Notes: generated from the sequence alone by a model not told the origin. Positions 21,643-31,740 are shown, numbered from the stretch's first letter. The stretch: DNA of 64,000 bases from Streptomyces sp. NRRL F-6492 (GCF_001280125.1 NZ_LGEG01000127.1:1-64000), one strand, 5' to 3'. Translations and numbers: made by a program.

Positions 21643-22854
21643 ATGAAGACGATCGACGAGCTTCTCCACGAGGGCGTCGAAGGCAAGCGGGTGTTCGTCC
21701 GCGCCGACCTCAACGTGCCGCTCGACGGCACCACCATCACCGACGACGGACGCATCCGCGCCGTCGTCCCCACGGTCGAGGCGCTCACCGGCGCCGGCGC
21801 CCGCGTCGTGGTCGCCTCGCACCTGGGCCGCCCCAAGGGCGCCCCGGACCCGGCGTTCTCGCTCGCCCCGGCCGCCGCCCGCCTCGGCGAACTGCTCGGC
21901 GCCGACGTGGCGTTCGCGACCGACACGGTCGGCGACTCCGCCACCGCGACCGTCGCGGGCCTCGGCGACGGACAGGTCGCCGTCCTGGAGAACCTCCGCT
22001 TCAACCCCGGCGAGACCTCCAAGGACGACGCCGAGCGCGGCGCCTTCGCGGACAGCCTCGCCGCCCTCGCCGACCTCTACGTCGGCGACGGCTTCGGCGC
22101 CGTGCACCGCAAGCACGCCTCGGTCTACGACCTCCCGGCGCGCCTCCCGCACGCCGCGGGCCACCTCATCGCCACCGAGGTCGGCGTCCTGAAGAAGCTG
22201 ACGGACGACGTCAAGCGCCCCTACGTGGTCGCCCTCGGCGGCGCCAAGGTCTCCGACAAGCTCGGCGTGATCGACCACCTCCTGGAGAAGGCCGACCGCA
22301 TCCTCATCGGCGGCGGCATGGCGTACACCTTCCTCAAGGCCCAGGGCCACGAGGTCGGCATCTCGCTGCTCCAGGAGGACCAGATCCCGGCGGTCCAGGA
22401 GTACCTGACGCGCGCGAAGGAGCGCGGCGTGGAGTTCGTGCTCCCCGTCGACGTCCTGGTCTCGCCCGAGTTCCCGGACCTGAAGACCAAGGCCCCCGCG
22501 AACCCCACCACGGTCGCCGCGGACGCCATCCCGGCGGACGAGGAGGGGCTCGACATCGGCCCCGAGACCCGCAAGCTCTACGCCTCGAAGCTCGCCGACG
22601 CGGCCACCGTCTTCTGGAACGGCCCGATGGGCGTCTTCGAGCACCCCGACTACGCCGAGGGCACCAAGGCCGTCGCCCAGGCGCTCGTCGACTCCCCGGC
22701 CTTCACCGTGGTCGGCGGTGGCGACTCCGCCGCCGCGGTCCGCATCCTGGGCTTCGACGAGAACGCGTTCGGACACATCTCGACCGGCGGCGGCGCCTCC
22801 CTCGAATACCTCGAGGGCAAGACGCTTCCCGGCCTCGCCGCACTGGAGGACTGA
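21643..22854 (+). CDS. pgk: phosphoglycerate kinase
   Basis: 403 aa. It transfers phosphate from 1,3-bisphosphoglycerate to ADP. Family signature [13 protein letters not shown] (~14-26), [22 protein letters not shown], and the nucleotide-binding C-terminal [12 protein letters not shown] and [13 protein letters not shown] are all present. AAGGAG precedes the ATG. Second gene of gap-pgk-tpiA, with tpiA 7 bases downstream. Confidence 0.98.
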   Translation: MKTIDELLHEGVEGKRVFVRADLNVPLDGTTITDDGRIRAVVPTVEALTGAGARVVVASHLGRPKGAPDPAFSLAPAAARLGELLGADVAFATDTVGDSATATVAGLGDGQVAVLENLRFNPGETSKDDAERGAFADSLAALADLYVGDGFGAVHRKHASVYDLPARLPHAAGHLIATEVGVLKKLTDDVKRPYVVALGGAKVSDKLGVIDHLLEKADRILIGGGMAYTFLKAQGHEVGISLLQEDQIPAVQEYLTRAKERGVEFVLPVDVLVSPEFPDLKTKAPANPTTVAADAIPADEEGLDIGPETRKLYASKLADAATVFWNGPMGVFEHPDYAEGTKAVAQALVDSPAFTVVGGGDSAAAVRILGFDENAFGHISTGGGASLEYLEGKTLPGLAALED

Positions 22855-22861
22855 CCCACCC

Positions 22862-23638
22862 ATGAGCACCCGCACCCCGCTGATGGCGGGCAACTGGAAG
22901 ATGAACCTCAACCACCTCGAGGCCATCGCCCACGTCCAGAAGCTCGCCTTCGCCCTGACCGACAAGGACTACGACGCGGTCGAGGTCGCCGTCCTGGTCC
23001 CCTTCACCGACCTGCGGTCCGTCCAGACCCTGATCGACGGCGACAAGCTGAGGATCGAGTACGGCGCCCAGGACATCTCGGCCCACGACTCCGGCGCCTA
23101 CACCGGCGAGATCTCCGGCCTGATGCTGTCCAAACTGAAGGCCTCCTTCGTCGCCGTCGGCCACTCCGAGCGCCGCCAGTACCACGCCGAGGACGACGAG
23201 GTCTGCAACGCCAAGGTGAAGGCCGCCTTCAAGCACGGCATCACCCCGATCCTCTGCGTCGGCGAGGGCCTCGACGTCCGCAAGGCCGGACAGCAGGTCG
23301 AGCACACCCTCGCCCAGCTCGACGGCGGTCTGAAGGACGTCCCGGCCGAGCAGGCCGAGACCGTCGTGATCGCGTACGAGCCGGTGTGGGCCATCGGCAC
23401 CGGCGAGGTCGCCACCCCCGAGGACGCCCAGGAGGTCTGCGGGGCGATCCGCGGCCGCCTCGCCGAGCTGTACTCCCAGGAGCTCGCCGACAAGGTCCGC
23501 ATCCAGTACGGCGGCTCGGTGAAGTCCGGGAACGTCGCCGCGATCATGGCCCAGCCGGACGTCGACGGCGCCCTGGTGGGCGGCGCGGCCCTGGACGCCG
23601 ACGAGTTCGTCAAGATCGTCCGCTTCCGCGACCAGTGA
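22862..23638 (+). CDS. tpiA: triosephosphate isomerase
   Basis: 258 aa. TIM barrel with NWKMN (Lys ~13), [14 protein letters not shown] (catalytic His in the preceding VGHSERR), catalytic Glu in [11 protein letters not shown], and GGSVKSGN phosphate loop. It interconverts dihydroxyacetone phosphate and glyceraldehyde-3-phosphate. The ATG is 7 bases after the pgk stop, so the two are co-transcribed. Confidence 0.98.
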   Translation: MSTRTPLMAGNWKMNLNHLEAIAHVQKLAFALTDKDYDAVEVAVLVPFTDLRSVQTLIDGDKLRIEYGAQDISAHDSGAYTGEISGLMLSKLKASFVAVGHSERRQYHAEDDEVCNAKVKAAFKHGITPILCVGEGLDVRKAGQQVEHTLAQLDGGLKDVPAEQAETVVIAYEPVWAIGTGEVATPEDAQEVCGAIRGRLAELYSQELADKVRIQYGGSVKSGNVAAIMAQPDVDGALVGGAALDADEFVKIVRFRDQ

Positions 23639-23670
23639 GTATGCGGTAGCGGAGTTACGTCGTACCCTTG

Positions 23671-23698
23671 CGGGGGTCGGGCAGGCGCCCGGCCCCCG
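23671..23698 (+). terminator. terminator after tpiA
   Basis: CGGGGGTCGGGC pairs with GCCCGGCCCCCG (one G-T pair) around a 4-base loop. Confidence 0.65.
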
Positions 23699-23729
23699 TC
23701 CGTATAAGTCCGAGGAAGTTGGTCCAGCC

Positions 23730-23966
23730 GTGGTTATGGGGTTCTCGATCGCCCTGATCGTCTTCAGCGGGCTGCTGATGCTGCTCGTGCTGATGCACAA
23801 GGGGAAGGGTGGCGGCCTCTCCGACATGTTCGGTGGCGGCATGCAGTCCTCCGTCGGCGGCTCCTCGGTCGCCGAGCGCAACCTGGACCGCATCACCGTC
23901 GTGGTCGGTCTGCTCTGGTTCGCCTGCATCGTGGTGCTCGGTCTGCTGATGAAGTTGGACGGGTAA
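23730..23966 (+). CDS. secG: preprotein translocase subunit SecG
   Basis: 78 aa with two membrane helices (FSIALIVFSGLLMLLVLMH and TVVVGLLWFACIVVLGLL) separated by the Gly-rich loop KGKGGGLSDMFGGGM typical of SecG. It is the accessory subunit of the SecYEG channel. The GTG at 23730 is used here; an ATG two codons later is possible. TATAAG (23703-23708) between the tpiA terminator and the start may be its -10. Its position after tpiA is conserved in actinobacteria. Confidence 0.95.
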   Translation: MVMGFSIALIVFSGLLMLLVLMHKGKGGGLSDMFGGGMQSSVGGSSVAERNLDRITVVVGLLWFACIVVLGLLMKLDG

Positions 23967-23975
23967 CTCCAATCA

Positions 23976-24004
23976 CTGGACGCGCGTTGGGCCTTACGTA
24001 GACT
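23976..24004 (+). promoter_or_regulatory. probable housekeeping promoter of the RbpA-family gene
   Basis: CTGGAC (23976-23981), 17-base spacer, TAGACT (23999-24004), fitting HrdB-type promoters. Transcription would start about 33 bases before the GTG at 24044. Confidence 0.5.
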
Positions 24005-24043
24005 GGGGCACCTTCGAGCACCATCACGCAGGGAGTTACGACC

Positions 24044-24379
24044 GTGGCAAGTGGCAACGCGATCCGGGGAAGCCGGGTCGGAGCGGGGCCGATGGGCGAG
24101 GCCGAGCGGGGCGAGTCGGCGCCGCGCCTCCGCATCTCCTTCTGGTGCTCGAACGGGCACGAGACACAGCCGAGCTTCGCCAGCGACGCGCAGGTCCCGG
24201 ACACCTGGGACTGCCCGCGCTGCGGCTTCCCGGCCGGCCAGGACCGCGACAACCCGCCGGACCCGCCCCGCACGGAGCCGTACAAGACCCATCTCGCGTA
24301 CGTGCGCGAGCGGCGCAGCGACGCGGACGGCGAGGCGATCCTCGCCGAAGCCCTCGCCAAGCTGCGCGGCGAGATCTGA
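24044..24379 (+). CDS. RbpA-family RNA polymerase-binding protein (probably the RbpB-type paralogue)
   Basis: 111 aa. GTG start with GGGAGTTACGACC before it. A zinc-ribbon-like core is visible: FWCSNGHETQPSF, then DTWDCPRCGFPA (Cys, His, Cys, Cys). The basic N-terminus (GNAIRGSRVGAG) and the C-terminal THLAYVRERRSDADGEAILAEAL match the core-linker and sigma-interaction parts of RbpA. RbpA stimulates transcription by the principal sigma factor and affects rifampicin response in actinobacteria. The sequence is well diverged from the main RbpA, and streptomycetes have two copies, so I take this as the second one. A very strong terminator follows. Confidence 0.85.
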   Translation: MASGNAIRGSRVGAGPMGEAERGESAPRLRISFWCSNGHETQPSFASDAQVPDTWDCPRCGFPAGQDRDNPPDPPRTEPYKTHLAYVRERRSDADGEAILAEALAKLRGEI

Positions 24380-24398
24380 GCACGGTGTGACGACGTGA

Positions 24399-24445
24399 CG
24401 GACGGGCCCGGCCCGCGAACTCGATTCGCGGGCCGGGCCCGTCCG
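24399..24445. terminator. 21-bp perfect hairpin between rbpA-like gene and pgi
   Basis: 24399-24419 pairs without mismatch with 24425-24445, 5-base loop CTCGA. It isolates pgi transcriptionally. Confidence 0.85.
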
Positions 24446-24570
24446 CCGTTCCCGGGGACCCCGGCCGCCGGGACCGCACCGGGGCGCCCCGCTCGCCGTC
24501 GCCTCGTCGGCCCCTCTGATCAATTAGGTTGGAGGGGCAGCGGGGCAGACACGTACGAGAGAAGTGGGCG

Positions 24571-26232
24571 ATGTCCGAGATGAAGAACGAAGGCCGTACG
24601 AGGCTCAACCGGCTGCCCGAGTGGGCGGCCCTCGGCAAGCACCGCGAGCAGCTGGGCGAACCCCGGCTGCGCGAGCTGTTCGCCGCCGACCCGACGCGCG
24701 GCACCGACCTCACCCTGAGGGTCGGCGACCTCTACCTGGACTACTCCAAGCACCTCGTCACCGACGAGACGCTGACCCTGCTGCGGGAGCTGGCCGCCGC
24801 CACCGGCGTGGCCGAGCTGCGCGACGCCATGTTCCGCGGCGAGAAGATCAACACCACCGAGGACCGGGCGGTCCTCCACACCGCGCTGCGCGCCCCCCGC
24901 GACGCCGTGGTCGAGGTCGACGGCGAGAACGTCGTCCCCGGCGTCCACGCCGTCCTCGACCGGATGGGCGACTTCGCCGAGAAGGTCCGCGCGGGCGAGT
25001 GGACCGGCCACACCGGCAAGCCGGTCAAGAACGTCGTCAACATCGGCATCGGCGGCTCCGACCTCGGCCCCGCCATGGCCTACGAGGTCCTGCGCTCCTA
25101 CACCCGGCGGGACCTGACGCTCCGTTTCGTCTCCAACGTCGACGGCGCCGACCTCCACGAGGCCCTCCACGGCCTCGACCCCGCCGAGACGCTCTTCGTC
25201 GTCGCGTCGAAGACCTTCACCACCATCGAGACCATCACCAACGCCACCTCCGCCCGCGACTGGCTCCTGGCCGGCCTCGGAGCCGGCCAGGAGGCCGTGG
25301 CCAAGCACTTCGTGGCCCTCTCCACCAACGCGGAGAAGGTCGAGGAGTTCGGCATCGACACCACGAACATGTTCGAGTTCTGGGACTGGGTCGGCGGCCG
25401 CTACTCCTACGACTCCGCCATCGGCCTCTCCCTGATGATCGCCATCGGCCCGGAGCGCTTCCGCGAGATGCTCGACGGCTTTCACCTCGTCGACGAGCAC
25501 TTCCGCACCGCCCCGCCCGAGGAGAACGCGCCGCTGCTCCTCGGCCTCCTCGGCGTCTGGTACGGCGACTTCTTCGACGCCCAGTCGCACGCCGTCCTGC
25601 CGTACTCCCACTACCTGTCGAAGTTCACCGCCTACCTCCAGCAGCTCGACATGGAGTCCAACGGCAAGTCGGTGGACCGCGAGGGGAACCGGGTCGACTG
25701 GCAGACCGGACCCGTGGTCTGGGGCACCCCCGGCACCAACGGCCAGCACGCCTACTACCAGTTGGTCCACCAGGGCACCAAGCTGATCCCGGCCGACTTC
25801 ATCGGCTTCGCCCGGCCCGTCGACGACCTGGAACCCGGCCTCGTCGCCCAGCACGACCTGCTCATGGCCAACTTCTTCGCCCAGACGCAGGCGCTCGCCT
25901 TCGGCAAGACGCCCGAGGAGGTGCGGGCCGAGGGCGTCCCCGAGGAACTCGTCCCGCACAAGACCTTCCGGGGCGACCGCCCCACCACCACGATCCTCGC
26001 CGACGCGCTCACCCCGTCCGTCCTCGGACAGCTGGTCGCGCTCTACGAGCACAAGGTCTTCGTCCAGGGCGCGATCTGGAACATCGACTCCTTCGACCAG
26101 TGGGGCGTCGAGCTCGGCAAGGTCCTCGCCAAGCGGATCGAACCGGTCCTGACGACCGGAGAGGGCGCGGAGGAGCTCGACGGCTCCACCGCCGGCCTGG
26201 TCGCCGCCTACCGCTCCCTGCGCGGACGGTAG
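24571..26232 (+). CDS. pgi: glucose-6-phosphate isomerase
   Basis: 553 aa, the usual bacterial length. It interconverts glucose-6-phosphate and fructose-6-phosphate at the branch of glycolysis and the pentose phosphate pathway. Signatures: [29 protein letters not shown], the family pattern near [20 protein letters not shown], and active-site residues in [19 protein letters not shown] at 24571 chosen because the family N-terminus follows; the open frame 14 codons further up crosses poor sequence. GAGAGAAG lies upstream. Its pathway partners pgl, opcA and zwf are 2 kb downstream on the other strand. Confidence 0.97.
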   Translation: MSEMKNEGRTRLNRLPEWAALGKHREQLGEPRLRELFAADPTRGTDLTLRVGDLYLDYSKHLVTDETLTLLRELAAATGVAELRDAMFRGEKINTTEDRAVLHTALRAPRDAVVEVDGENVVPGVHAVLDRMGDFAEKVRAGEWTGHTGKPVKNVVNIGIGGSDLGPAMAYEVLRSYTRRDLTLRFVSNVDGADLHEALHGLDPAETLFVVASKTFTTIETITNATSARDWLLAGLGAGQEAVAKHFVALSTNAEKVEEFGIDTTNMFEFWDWVGGRYSYDSAIGLSLMIAIGPERFREMLDGFHLVDEHFRTAPPEENAPLLLGLLGVWYGDFFDAQSHAVLPYSHYLSKFTAYLQQLDMESNGKSVDREGNRVDWQTGPVVWGTPGTNGQHAYYQLVHQGTKLIPADFIGFARPVDDLEPGLVAQHDLLMANFFAQTQALAFGKTPEEVRAEGVPEELVPHKTFRGDRPTTTILADALTPSVLGQLVALYEHKVFVQGAIWNIDSFDQWGVELGKVLAKRIEPVLTTGEGAEELDGSTAGLVAAYRSLRGR

Positions 26233-26251
26233 CAGCGTGCGGGGGGAGAAC

Positions 26252-26737
26252 GCGGTGCGGCTGAGGCCGCCGAGGAACGCCGTGGACGGGCGGGCCGTCA
26301 CCTGGTGGCGGACCCAGCTCCTGGTCGCCACCGCCGTACCGGTGGCGGTCCTCGCCGTCCTCGGAGCGTTCGTCGGACCCGCCAGGACCTGGCTGCTCGT
26401 CGCGGCCGGGGCCGTGGCGGCGGCGGGCCTGGCCTGTACCGCGTTCCTCCCCGCCTGGTGGTTCCGGGTGCACCGCTGGGAGGTCACCGACGAGGCCGTC
26501 TACGTGCGCACCGGGGCCCTCTGGCAGGAGTGGCGGATCGCCCCGATGTCCCGGATCCAGACCGTCGATACCTCGCGCGGCCCCCTGGAGCAGTACTTCC
26601 GGCTCGCCACCGTCACCGTGACCACCGCCTCCTCCGAGGGCGCGGTCCGGATCGAGTGGCTCGACCACGAGCTGGCCGCCGGCCTGGCGGAACGGCTGAC
26701 CGCCGTCACCCAGGCCACACCCGGGGACGCCACGTGA
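26252..26737 (+). CDS. PH-domain membrane protein (YdbS-like)
   Basis: 161 aa. The GTG at 26252 follows GGGGGAG (26241-26247) with good spacing; a GTG at 26237 would place that site inside the gene. Two membrane helices (LLVATAVPVAVLAVLGAFV and WLLVAAGAVAAAGLACTAFL) precede a bacterial PH (bPH_2/DUF304) domain with WRVHRWEVTDEAVYVRTGALWQEWRIAPMSRIQTV. In Bacillus the ydbS-ydbT pair has been linked to resistance to some antimicrobial peptides; the biochemical role is unknown. Its stop overlaps the start of the next, larger PH protein (GTGA). Confidence 0.83.
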   Translation, partial: AVRLRPPRNAVDGRAVTWWRTQLLVATAVPVAVLAVLGAFVGPARTWLLVAAGAVAAAGLACTAFLPAWWFRVHRWEVTDEAVYVRTGALWQEWRIAPMSRIQTVDTSRGPLEQYFRLATVTVTTASSEGAVRIEWLDHELAAGLAERLTAVTQATPGDAT

Positions 26738-28320
26738 CCACGCCCGCCGCCGAGGGGGAGCGGGGGCGGCTCGACGCACCGGAAACCGACGCGCCCGAGG
26801 CGGAATGGCAGCGGCTCGACCGGCGCACCCTCCTCGCCACCGCCGCCCTGCTGTGCGGAGTGGCCGGCGGCACCGGGCTCCCCGTCGCCCTCGGCCTCGC
26901 CGGCTCCCGGCCGCTCGGGCAGACCCTGGCCTGGGTCCTCGCCGGCGCCCTGCTCCTGGTCGCCGGCGGCACCGGGGCCGACTACGTCCGCTGGCGCCGC
27001 ACCCGCTACCGCGTCGGCCCCGAGCGGGTCGACCTCCACACCGGCCTGCTCCTCCTCAAGCGCCGGTCCCTGGCCCGCGAGCGCATCCGCAGCGTCGACC
27101 TCACCGCCAACCCCCTCCAGCGCCTCCTCGGCCTGGTCAAGGTCCGCATCGGGACCGGCGAGCACAGCGGCGGCGACGCCGCCCTCGAACTCGACCTGGT
27201 CGCCCGCGCCGAGGGCGAACGGCTCCGCCGCGCACTCCTCACCCGCGCCGCCGCGCCCGAGGACCCCCGCCACGACGGCGCCCTCGCCGCCCTCGACCTC
27301 CGCTGGATCCGCTACGCCCCCGTCTCCTTCGTCGCCCCCGCCCTCGGCGGCGCCGCCGCCGGAGCGGTCATGCAGGTCAGCGAGTGGTTCGGCGCCCAGG
27401 GCGAGGTCATCGACTGGATAGGGGAGCGCTTCAGCTCCGTCGCGATCCCCTGGATGATCCTCTGGCTGGTCCTCGTCGCCCTCGCCGTCGGGGCCGTCGG
27501 CGCCCTCGGCCTGTGGGTCGAGATGTGGTGGAACTACCGCCTGGAGCGCGAGCCCGGCGGCACCCTGCGCGTCACCCGGGGCCTCCTCACCGCCCGCTCG
27601 GTCTCCATCGAGGAGCGCCGGCTGCGCGGCGTCGAGATCGTCGAGCCGCTCGGCGTCCGCCTCTTCGGGGCGGCCCGCGTCGACGCCGTCGCCACCGGCC
27701 TCGCCCAGAAGGACGGGGACGAGCACGGCGACCTCAAGAACCTGCTGCCGGCCGCCCCCCGCCCGCTCGCCGACCGGGTCGCCGCCCAGGTCCTGCGCGA
27801 GCCGGAACCGCCCACCGGGGCACCGCTCGCCGCCCACCCCCGGGCCGCCCGGAACCGGCGGATCCGCTGGGCCCTGTGGAGCGCCCTGACGCCCGCCGCG
27901 CTCCTCGCCGCCCTCGGCCTCCTGCTCACCCCGACCCTGCTGTACGCGGCGGCCGGCTGGACCGTCGTCCTCACCCCGCTCGCCGTGCTCCTCGCCCTCG
28001 ACGCGTACCGGAACCTCGCGCACGGCGTCGGCGGGGCGTATCTGGTCACCCGTTCGGGTACGGTCCGGCGGACCACGGTCGCCCTCCAGCGCTCCGGAGT
28101 CATCGGCTGGACCGTCAAGCAGTCGTACTTCCAGCGCCGCGCCGGACTGCTCACCCTGACCGCGACGACGGCGGCCGGATCGGGCGCGTACGAGATCCTC
28201 GATGCCGGCCGGAGCCAGGGGCTGGCCTTCGCCGCCGGGGCCGTACCGGGCCTCCTCGCGCCCTTCCTGGAGCCGGAGGAGACGCCGGAGACGCCGGAGG
28301 CCCGGTCCACCGAGGGGTGA
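26734..28320 (+). CDS. multi-PH-domain membrane protein (YdbT-like)
   Basis: 528 aa from a GTG overlapping the previous stop. The pattern alternates paired membrane helices with three bPH_2 domains: one near 80-165 (YRVGPERVDLHTGLLLLKRRSLARERIRSVDL), one near 265-345 (RVTRGLLTARSVSIEERRLRGVEIVEPLG), and one near 425-510 (YLVTRSGTVRRTTVALQRSGVIGW). This is the YdbT architecture and pairs with the preceding YdbS-like protein, presumably as a membrane complex. Role unknown. Converges on pgl, with a hairpin across its stop codon. Confidence 0.83.
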   Translation: MTTPAAEGERGRLDAPETDAPEAEWQRLDRRTLLATAALLCGVAGGTGLPVALGLAGSRPLGQTLAWVLAGALLLVAGGTGADYVRWRRTRYRVGPERVDLHTGLLLLKRRSLARERIRSVDLTANPLQRLLGLVKVRIGTGEHSGGDAALELDLVARAEGERLRRALLTRAAAPEDPRHDGALAALDLRWIRYAPVSFVAPALGGAAAGAVMQVSEWFGAQGEVIDWIGERFSSVAIPWMILWLVLVALAVGAVGALGLWVEMWWNYRLEREPGGTLRVTRGLLTARSVSIEERRLRGVEIVEPLGVRLFGAARVDAVATGLAQKDGDEHGDLKNLLPAAPRPLADRVAAQVLREPEPPTGAPLAAHPRAARNRRIRWALWSALTPAALLAALGLLLTPTLLYAAAGWTVVLTPLAVLLALDAYRNLAHGVGGAYLVTRSGTVRRTTVALQRSGVIGWTVKQSYFQRRAGLLTLTATTAAGSGAYEILDAGRSQGLAFAAGAVPGLLAPFLEPEETPETPEARSTEG

Positions 28321-28329
28321 ACCGGGCCT
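28298..28329. terminator. bidirectional hairpin over the stop of the YdbT-like gene
   Basis: AGGCCCGGTCCACC (28298-28311) pairs with GGTGAACCGGGCCT (28316-28329), one mismatch, 4-base loop. It lies between converging genes and includes the TGA stop. Confidence 0.55.
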
Positions 28330-28345
28330 CCTGAGCCGTACCGGG

Positions 28346-29128
28346 TCAGGCCGTGGCCGGCGGATACAGGCTCTTCGGCAGCTCCGAGGCCGCCGCCGCG
28401 TCGAGCAGCCACAGCGTGCGCGAGAGGCCGCGGGCGCCGGCCGCCGGGGCCTGCACCTCGCCCGCGCCCGACAGCGCGATCGCCGCCGCCTTCGCCTTGT
28501 CCTCGCCGGCCGCGAGCAGCCAGACCTCCCGCGCCGCCCGGATCGCCGGAAGCGTCAGCGAGATCCGGACCGGCGGCGGCTTCGGCGCGCCGCGCACCCC
28601 GACCACCGTCCGCCCGGTCTCGCGCACGGCGGGCAGCTCGGGGAAGAGCGAGGCCACGTGCGTGTCCGGGCCGACGCCCAGCATCAGCACGTCGAAGGCG
28701 GGCACGCCGCCGTGGTCGCCGGGACCGGCCGCGGCGGCCAGCTCCTCCGCGTAGGCAGCGGCGGCGGCCTCCACGTCGTCGCCGTACGGCCCGTCCGACG
28801 CGGGCATCGCGTGCACCCGCGCGGGGTCCAGCGGCACCCGGTCGAGCAGGGCCTCACGGGCCTGGGTGACGTTGCGCTCCGGGTCCCCGTCGGGCAGGAA
28901 CCGCTCGTCGCCCCACCACAGGTCGAGCCGCGACCAGTCGACCGCGTCCCGCGCGGGCGCCGCGCCGAGCGCGGCGAGCAGGCCGTTGCCGTTGCGTCCG
29001 CCGGTCAGCACCACCGAGGCGGAGCCCCGGGCGGCCTGGGCGTCCACGATCCGGGTGATCAGCCGGGCCGCGGCGGCCTGCGCCATCAGTTCCTTGTCGC
29101 GGTGGACGACCAGCTGGGGGGCGCTCAC
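28346..29128 (-). CDS. pgl: 6-phosphogluconolactonase
   Basis: 260 aa from a GTG overlapping the opcA stop. NagB/DevB-type fold: VVLTGGRNGNGLLAAL near the N-terminus, LWWGDERFLPDGDPERN (the family signature), MLGVGPDTHVASLFP and SLTLPAIRAAREVWLLAAGEDKA. It hydrolyses 6-phosphogluconolactone made by zwf, three genes upstream in the same operon (tkt-tal-zwf-opcA-pgl). Two usual residues are slightly changed (GRNGNG for GGSTP), but the rest of the active site looks intact. Confidence 0.94.
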   Translation of the reverse strand: MSAPQLVVHRDKELMAQAAAARLITRIVDAQAARGSASVVLTGGRNGNGLLAALGAAPARDAVDWSRLDLWWGDERFLPDGDPERNVTQAREALLDRVPLDPARVHAMPASDGPYGDDVEAAAAAYAEELAAAAGPGDHGGVPAFDVLMLGVGPDTHVASLFPELPAVRETGRTVVGVRGAPKPPPVRISLTLPAIRAAREVWLLAAGEDKAKAAAIALSGAGEVQAPAAGARGLSRTLWLLDAAAASELPKSLYPPATA

Positions 29129-30207
29129 TTGGCCGCCTTCCTGGCCGGGGCCTTCCTCGCCGCGGGCTTGGCGGCGGGAGCGGCCTCCTCCCCGGAGGGG
29201 GCGTCGGAAGCGGCTCCGGCGGTTTCCACGTCCACCGTCGCCTCGGCCTCCTCCTCCGGCTCGGGCGCGGTGACCGCCGCCCGCTCGTCGAGCCGCCCGA
29301 CGCCGAACTTCAGCGCCGCCGCGTAGGTGTCGTCCGGGTCGAGCCGGCGCAGCTCCTCCGCGATCAGCTCGGCCGTGTCGCGGCGCTTGAGCGCCACCCC
29401 GCGGTCCGGCTGCCCCTCGATGGAGAGCGTCGCGAGCGAGCCGTCCGGCCGGTCGAGCACGATCGGCCCGCAGTCGGTCTCCAGGCGTACGGAGGTGAGG
29501 CCGGGGCCCGCCGACTTCGAGCGCCGCACCGGCACCTTCAGCCGGTCCGCCACCCACATCGCGAGCAGTTCCACGCTCGGGTTGAACTCCTCGCCCTCCA
29601 CCTCGGCGGCGGAGACCTCGCACACGACCTGGTCGAGCGCGGCGGCGAGCATCGAACGCCACGGCGTGATCCGGGTCCACGACAGGTCCGTGTCGCCGGG
29701 GGTGTACGTCTCCGCCCGCGCCGTCAGCTCCTCGATGGGCTGCTCGGCGGCGTACGTGTCGGTCACCCGGCGCTGGGCGAGCGCGCCCAGCGGGTCCTTC
29801 GCCGGGTCGGTCGGCGCGTCCACCGCCCACCAGACGACGACCGGCGCGTCCGGGAGCAGCAGCGGCAGCACCACCGACTGGGCGTGGTCGACGACCTCGC
29901 CGTACAGCCGGAGCACCACCGTCTCGCCGGCGCTGGCGTCGGCGCCGAGGCGGACCTCGGCGTCGAGCCGTGCCTTGGCGCGGTCCCGCGGCGAGCGCGA
30001 GACCCTCTTGATGACGACGAGGGTCCGCGAGGGGTGCTCGCGGGACGCCTCGTTGGCCGCCTTCAGCGCGTCGTAGGCGTTCTCCTCGTCGGTGACGATG
30101 ACGAGGGTGAGCACCATGCCGACGGCCGGCGCGCCGATCGCCCGCCGCCCGAGCACCAGCGCCTTGTTGATCTTGGAGGACGTGGTGTCCGTCAGGTCGG
30201 TCTTCAT
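29125..30207 (-). CDS. opcA: glucose-6-phosphate dehydrogenase assembly protein OpcA
   Basis: 360 aa. OpcA is an allosteric activator/assembly factor of glucose-6-phosphate dehydrogenase in cyanobacteria and actinobacteria. Visible family features include TLVIVTDEENAYDALKAA and DAPVVVWWAVDAP, with SWTRITPWRSMLAAALDQ in the second half. ATG overlaps the zwf stop (ATGA), and its own stop overlaps pgl. The last ~45 residues are an acidic stretch followed by an Ala/Pro/Lys tail (PAAKPAARKAPARKAAK), resembling the basic tail of this genome's UvrA; such tails are common in high-G+C actinobacteria. Confidence 0.95.
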   Translation of the reverse strand: MKTDLTDTTSSKINKALVLGRRAIGAPAVGMVLTLVIVTDEENAYDALKAANEASREHPSRTLVVIKRVSRSPRDRAKARLDAEVRLGADASAGETVVLRLYGEVVDHAQSVVLPLLLPDAPVVVWWAVDAPTDPAKDPLGALAQRRVTDTYAAEQPIEELTARAETYTPGDTDLSWTRITPWRSMLAAALDQVVCEVSAAEVEGEEFNPSVELLAMWVADRLKVPVRRSKSAGPGLTSVRLETDCGPIVLDRPDGSLATLSIEGQPDRGVALKRRDTAELIAEELRRLDPDDTYAAALKFGVGRLDERAAVTAPEPEEEAEATVDVETAGAASDAPSGEEAAPAAKPAARKAPARKAAK

Positions 30208-31736
30208 GGCCGGCGCCAGCTCCTGCCGTCTCGTGCGAGCATCTCGTCCGCCTCGACCGGACCCCAGGTCCCGGACTGGTACTGCGCGGGCTTGCCGTGC
30301 TCGTCCCAGAACCTCTCGATCGGGTCGAGGATCTTCCAGGACAGCTCGACCTCCTCCACGCGCGGGAAGAGGTTCGAGTCGCCGAGCAGGACGTCGAGGA
30401 TGAGCCGCTCGTACGCCTCCGGGCTGGACTCGGTGAAGGACTCGCCGTACGCGAAGTCCATCGACACGTCCCGGATCTCCATCTGGGTGCCGGGCACCTT
30501 GGAGCCGAACCGCACCGTCACGCCCTCGTCCGGCTGCACCCGGATGACGATGGCGTTGCGGCCGAGCTCCTCGGTCGCGGTGTGGTCGAAGGGGGAGTGC
30601 GGGGCGCGCTGGAAGACGACCGCGATCTCGGTGACGCGGCGGCCCAGGCGCTTGCCGGTGCGCAGGTAGAAGGGGACGCCCGCCCAGCGGCGGTTGTCGA
30701 TCTCCAGCTTGACGGCCGCGTAGGTGTCGGTCTTCGACTGCGGGTCGATGCCGTCTTCCTGGAGGTAGCCGACGGCCTTCTCGCCGCCCTGCCACCCGGC
30801 CGCGTACTGGCCGCGGACCGTGGAGGCGCCCAGGTCCCTGGGGACCTTCACCGCGCCGAGGACCTTGGTCTTCTCGGCGGCCAGCGCGTCGGCGTCGAAG
30901 GAGGCGGGCTCCTCCATCGCGGTCAGCGCGAGCAGCTGGAGCAGGTGGTTCTGGATGACGTCACGGGCGGCGCCGATGCCGTCGTAGTAGCCGGCGCGGC
31001 CGCCGATGCCGATGTCCTCGGCCATGGTGATCTGCACGTGGTCGACGTACGACCGGTTCCAGATCGGCTCGAAGAGGGTGTTGGCGAAGCGGAGCGCCAG
31101 GATGTTCTGGACGGTCTCCTTGCCGAGGTAGTGGTCGATCCGGAAGACCTCGTGCGGCGGGAAGACCTCGTGGACGACCTCGTTGAGCTCCTTGGCGGAG
31201 GCCAGGTCGTGCCCGAAGGGCTTCTCGATGACCGCGCGGCGCCAGGAACCGTCCTTCTGGTCGGCCAGCCCGTGCTTCTTGAGCTGCTGGACGACCTTGG
31301 GGAAGAACTTCGGCGGGACCGACAGGTAGAAGGCGAAGTTGCCTCCGGTGCCCTGGGCCTTGTCCAGCTCCTCGACGGTGGTCTTCAGCTGCTCGAAGGC
31401 CTCGTCGTCGTCGAAGTCGCCCTGGACGAACCGCATGCCCTGGATCAGCTGCTGCCACACCTCCTCGCGGAAGGGGGTGCGCGAGTGCTGCTTGACGGCC
31501 TCGTAGACCTCCTGCGCGAAGTCCTCGTCCTGCCACTCGCGCCGGGCGAAGCCGACGAGCGAGAAGCCCGGCGGCAGCAGGCCGCGGTTGGCCAGGTCGT
31601 AGACGGCGGGCATCAGCTTCTTTCGGGACAAATCGCCCGTGACGCCGAAGATCACCAGACCCGACGGCCCCGCGATGCGCGGGAGCCGTCGGTCTGCGGC
31701 GTCACGGAGCGGGTTGGCTCCGTGGACTGCGCTCAA
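30204..31736 (-). CDS. zwf: glucose-6-phosphate 1-dehydrogenase
   Basis: 510 aa. First oxidative step of the pentose phosphate pathway, producing NADPH. NADP fingerprint IFGVTGDLSRKKL (~28-40), catalytic RIDHYLGKETVQNI, and EKPFGHDLASAKELN are clear. The start is TTG at 31736 (minus strand), fixed by GGAGG that lies in the last codons of tal: only four bases separate the tal stop from this start. TTG plus this layout suggests expression depends on translation of tal. Overlaps opcA by four bases downstream. Confidence 0.96.
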   Translation of the reverse strand: MSAVHGANPLRDAADRRLPRIAGPSGLVIFGVTGDLSRKKLMPAVYDLANRGLLPPGFSLVGFARREWQDEDFAQEVYEAVKQHSRTPFREEVWQQLIQGMRFVQGDFDDDEAFEQLKTTVEELDKAQGTGGNFAFYLSVPPKFFPKVVQQLKKHGLADQKDGSWRRAVIEKPFGHDLASAKELNEVVHEVFPPHEVFRIDHYLGKETVQNILALRFANTLFEPIWNRSYVDHVQITMAEDIGIGGRAGYYDGIGAARDVIQNHLLQLLALTAMEEPASFDADALAAEKTKVLGAVKVPRDLGASTVRGQYAAGWQGGEKAVGYLQEDGIDPQSKTDTYAAVKLEIDNRRWAGVPFYLRTGKRLGRRVTEIAVVFQRAPHSPFDHTATEELGRNAIVIRVQPDEGVTVRFGSKVPGTQMEIRDVSMDFAYGESFTESSPEAYERLILDVLLGDSNLFPRVEEVELSWKILDPIERFWDEHGKPAQYQSGTWGPVEADEMLARDGRSWRRP

Positions 31737-31740
31737 GGTG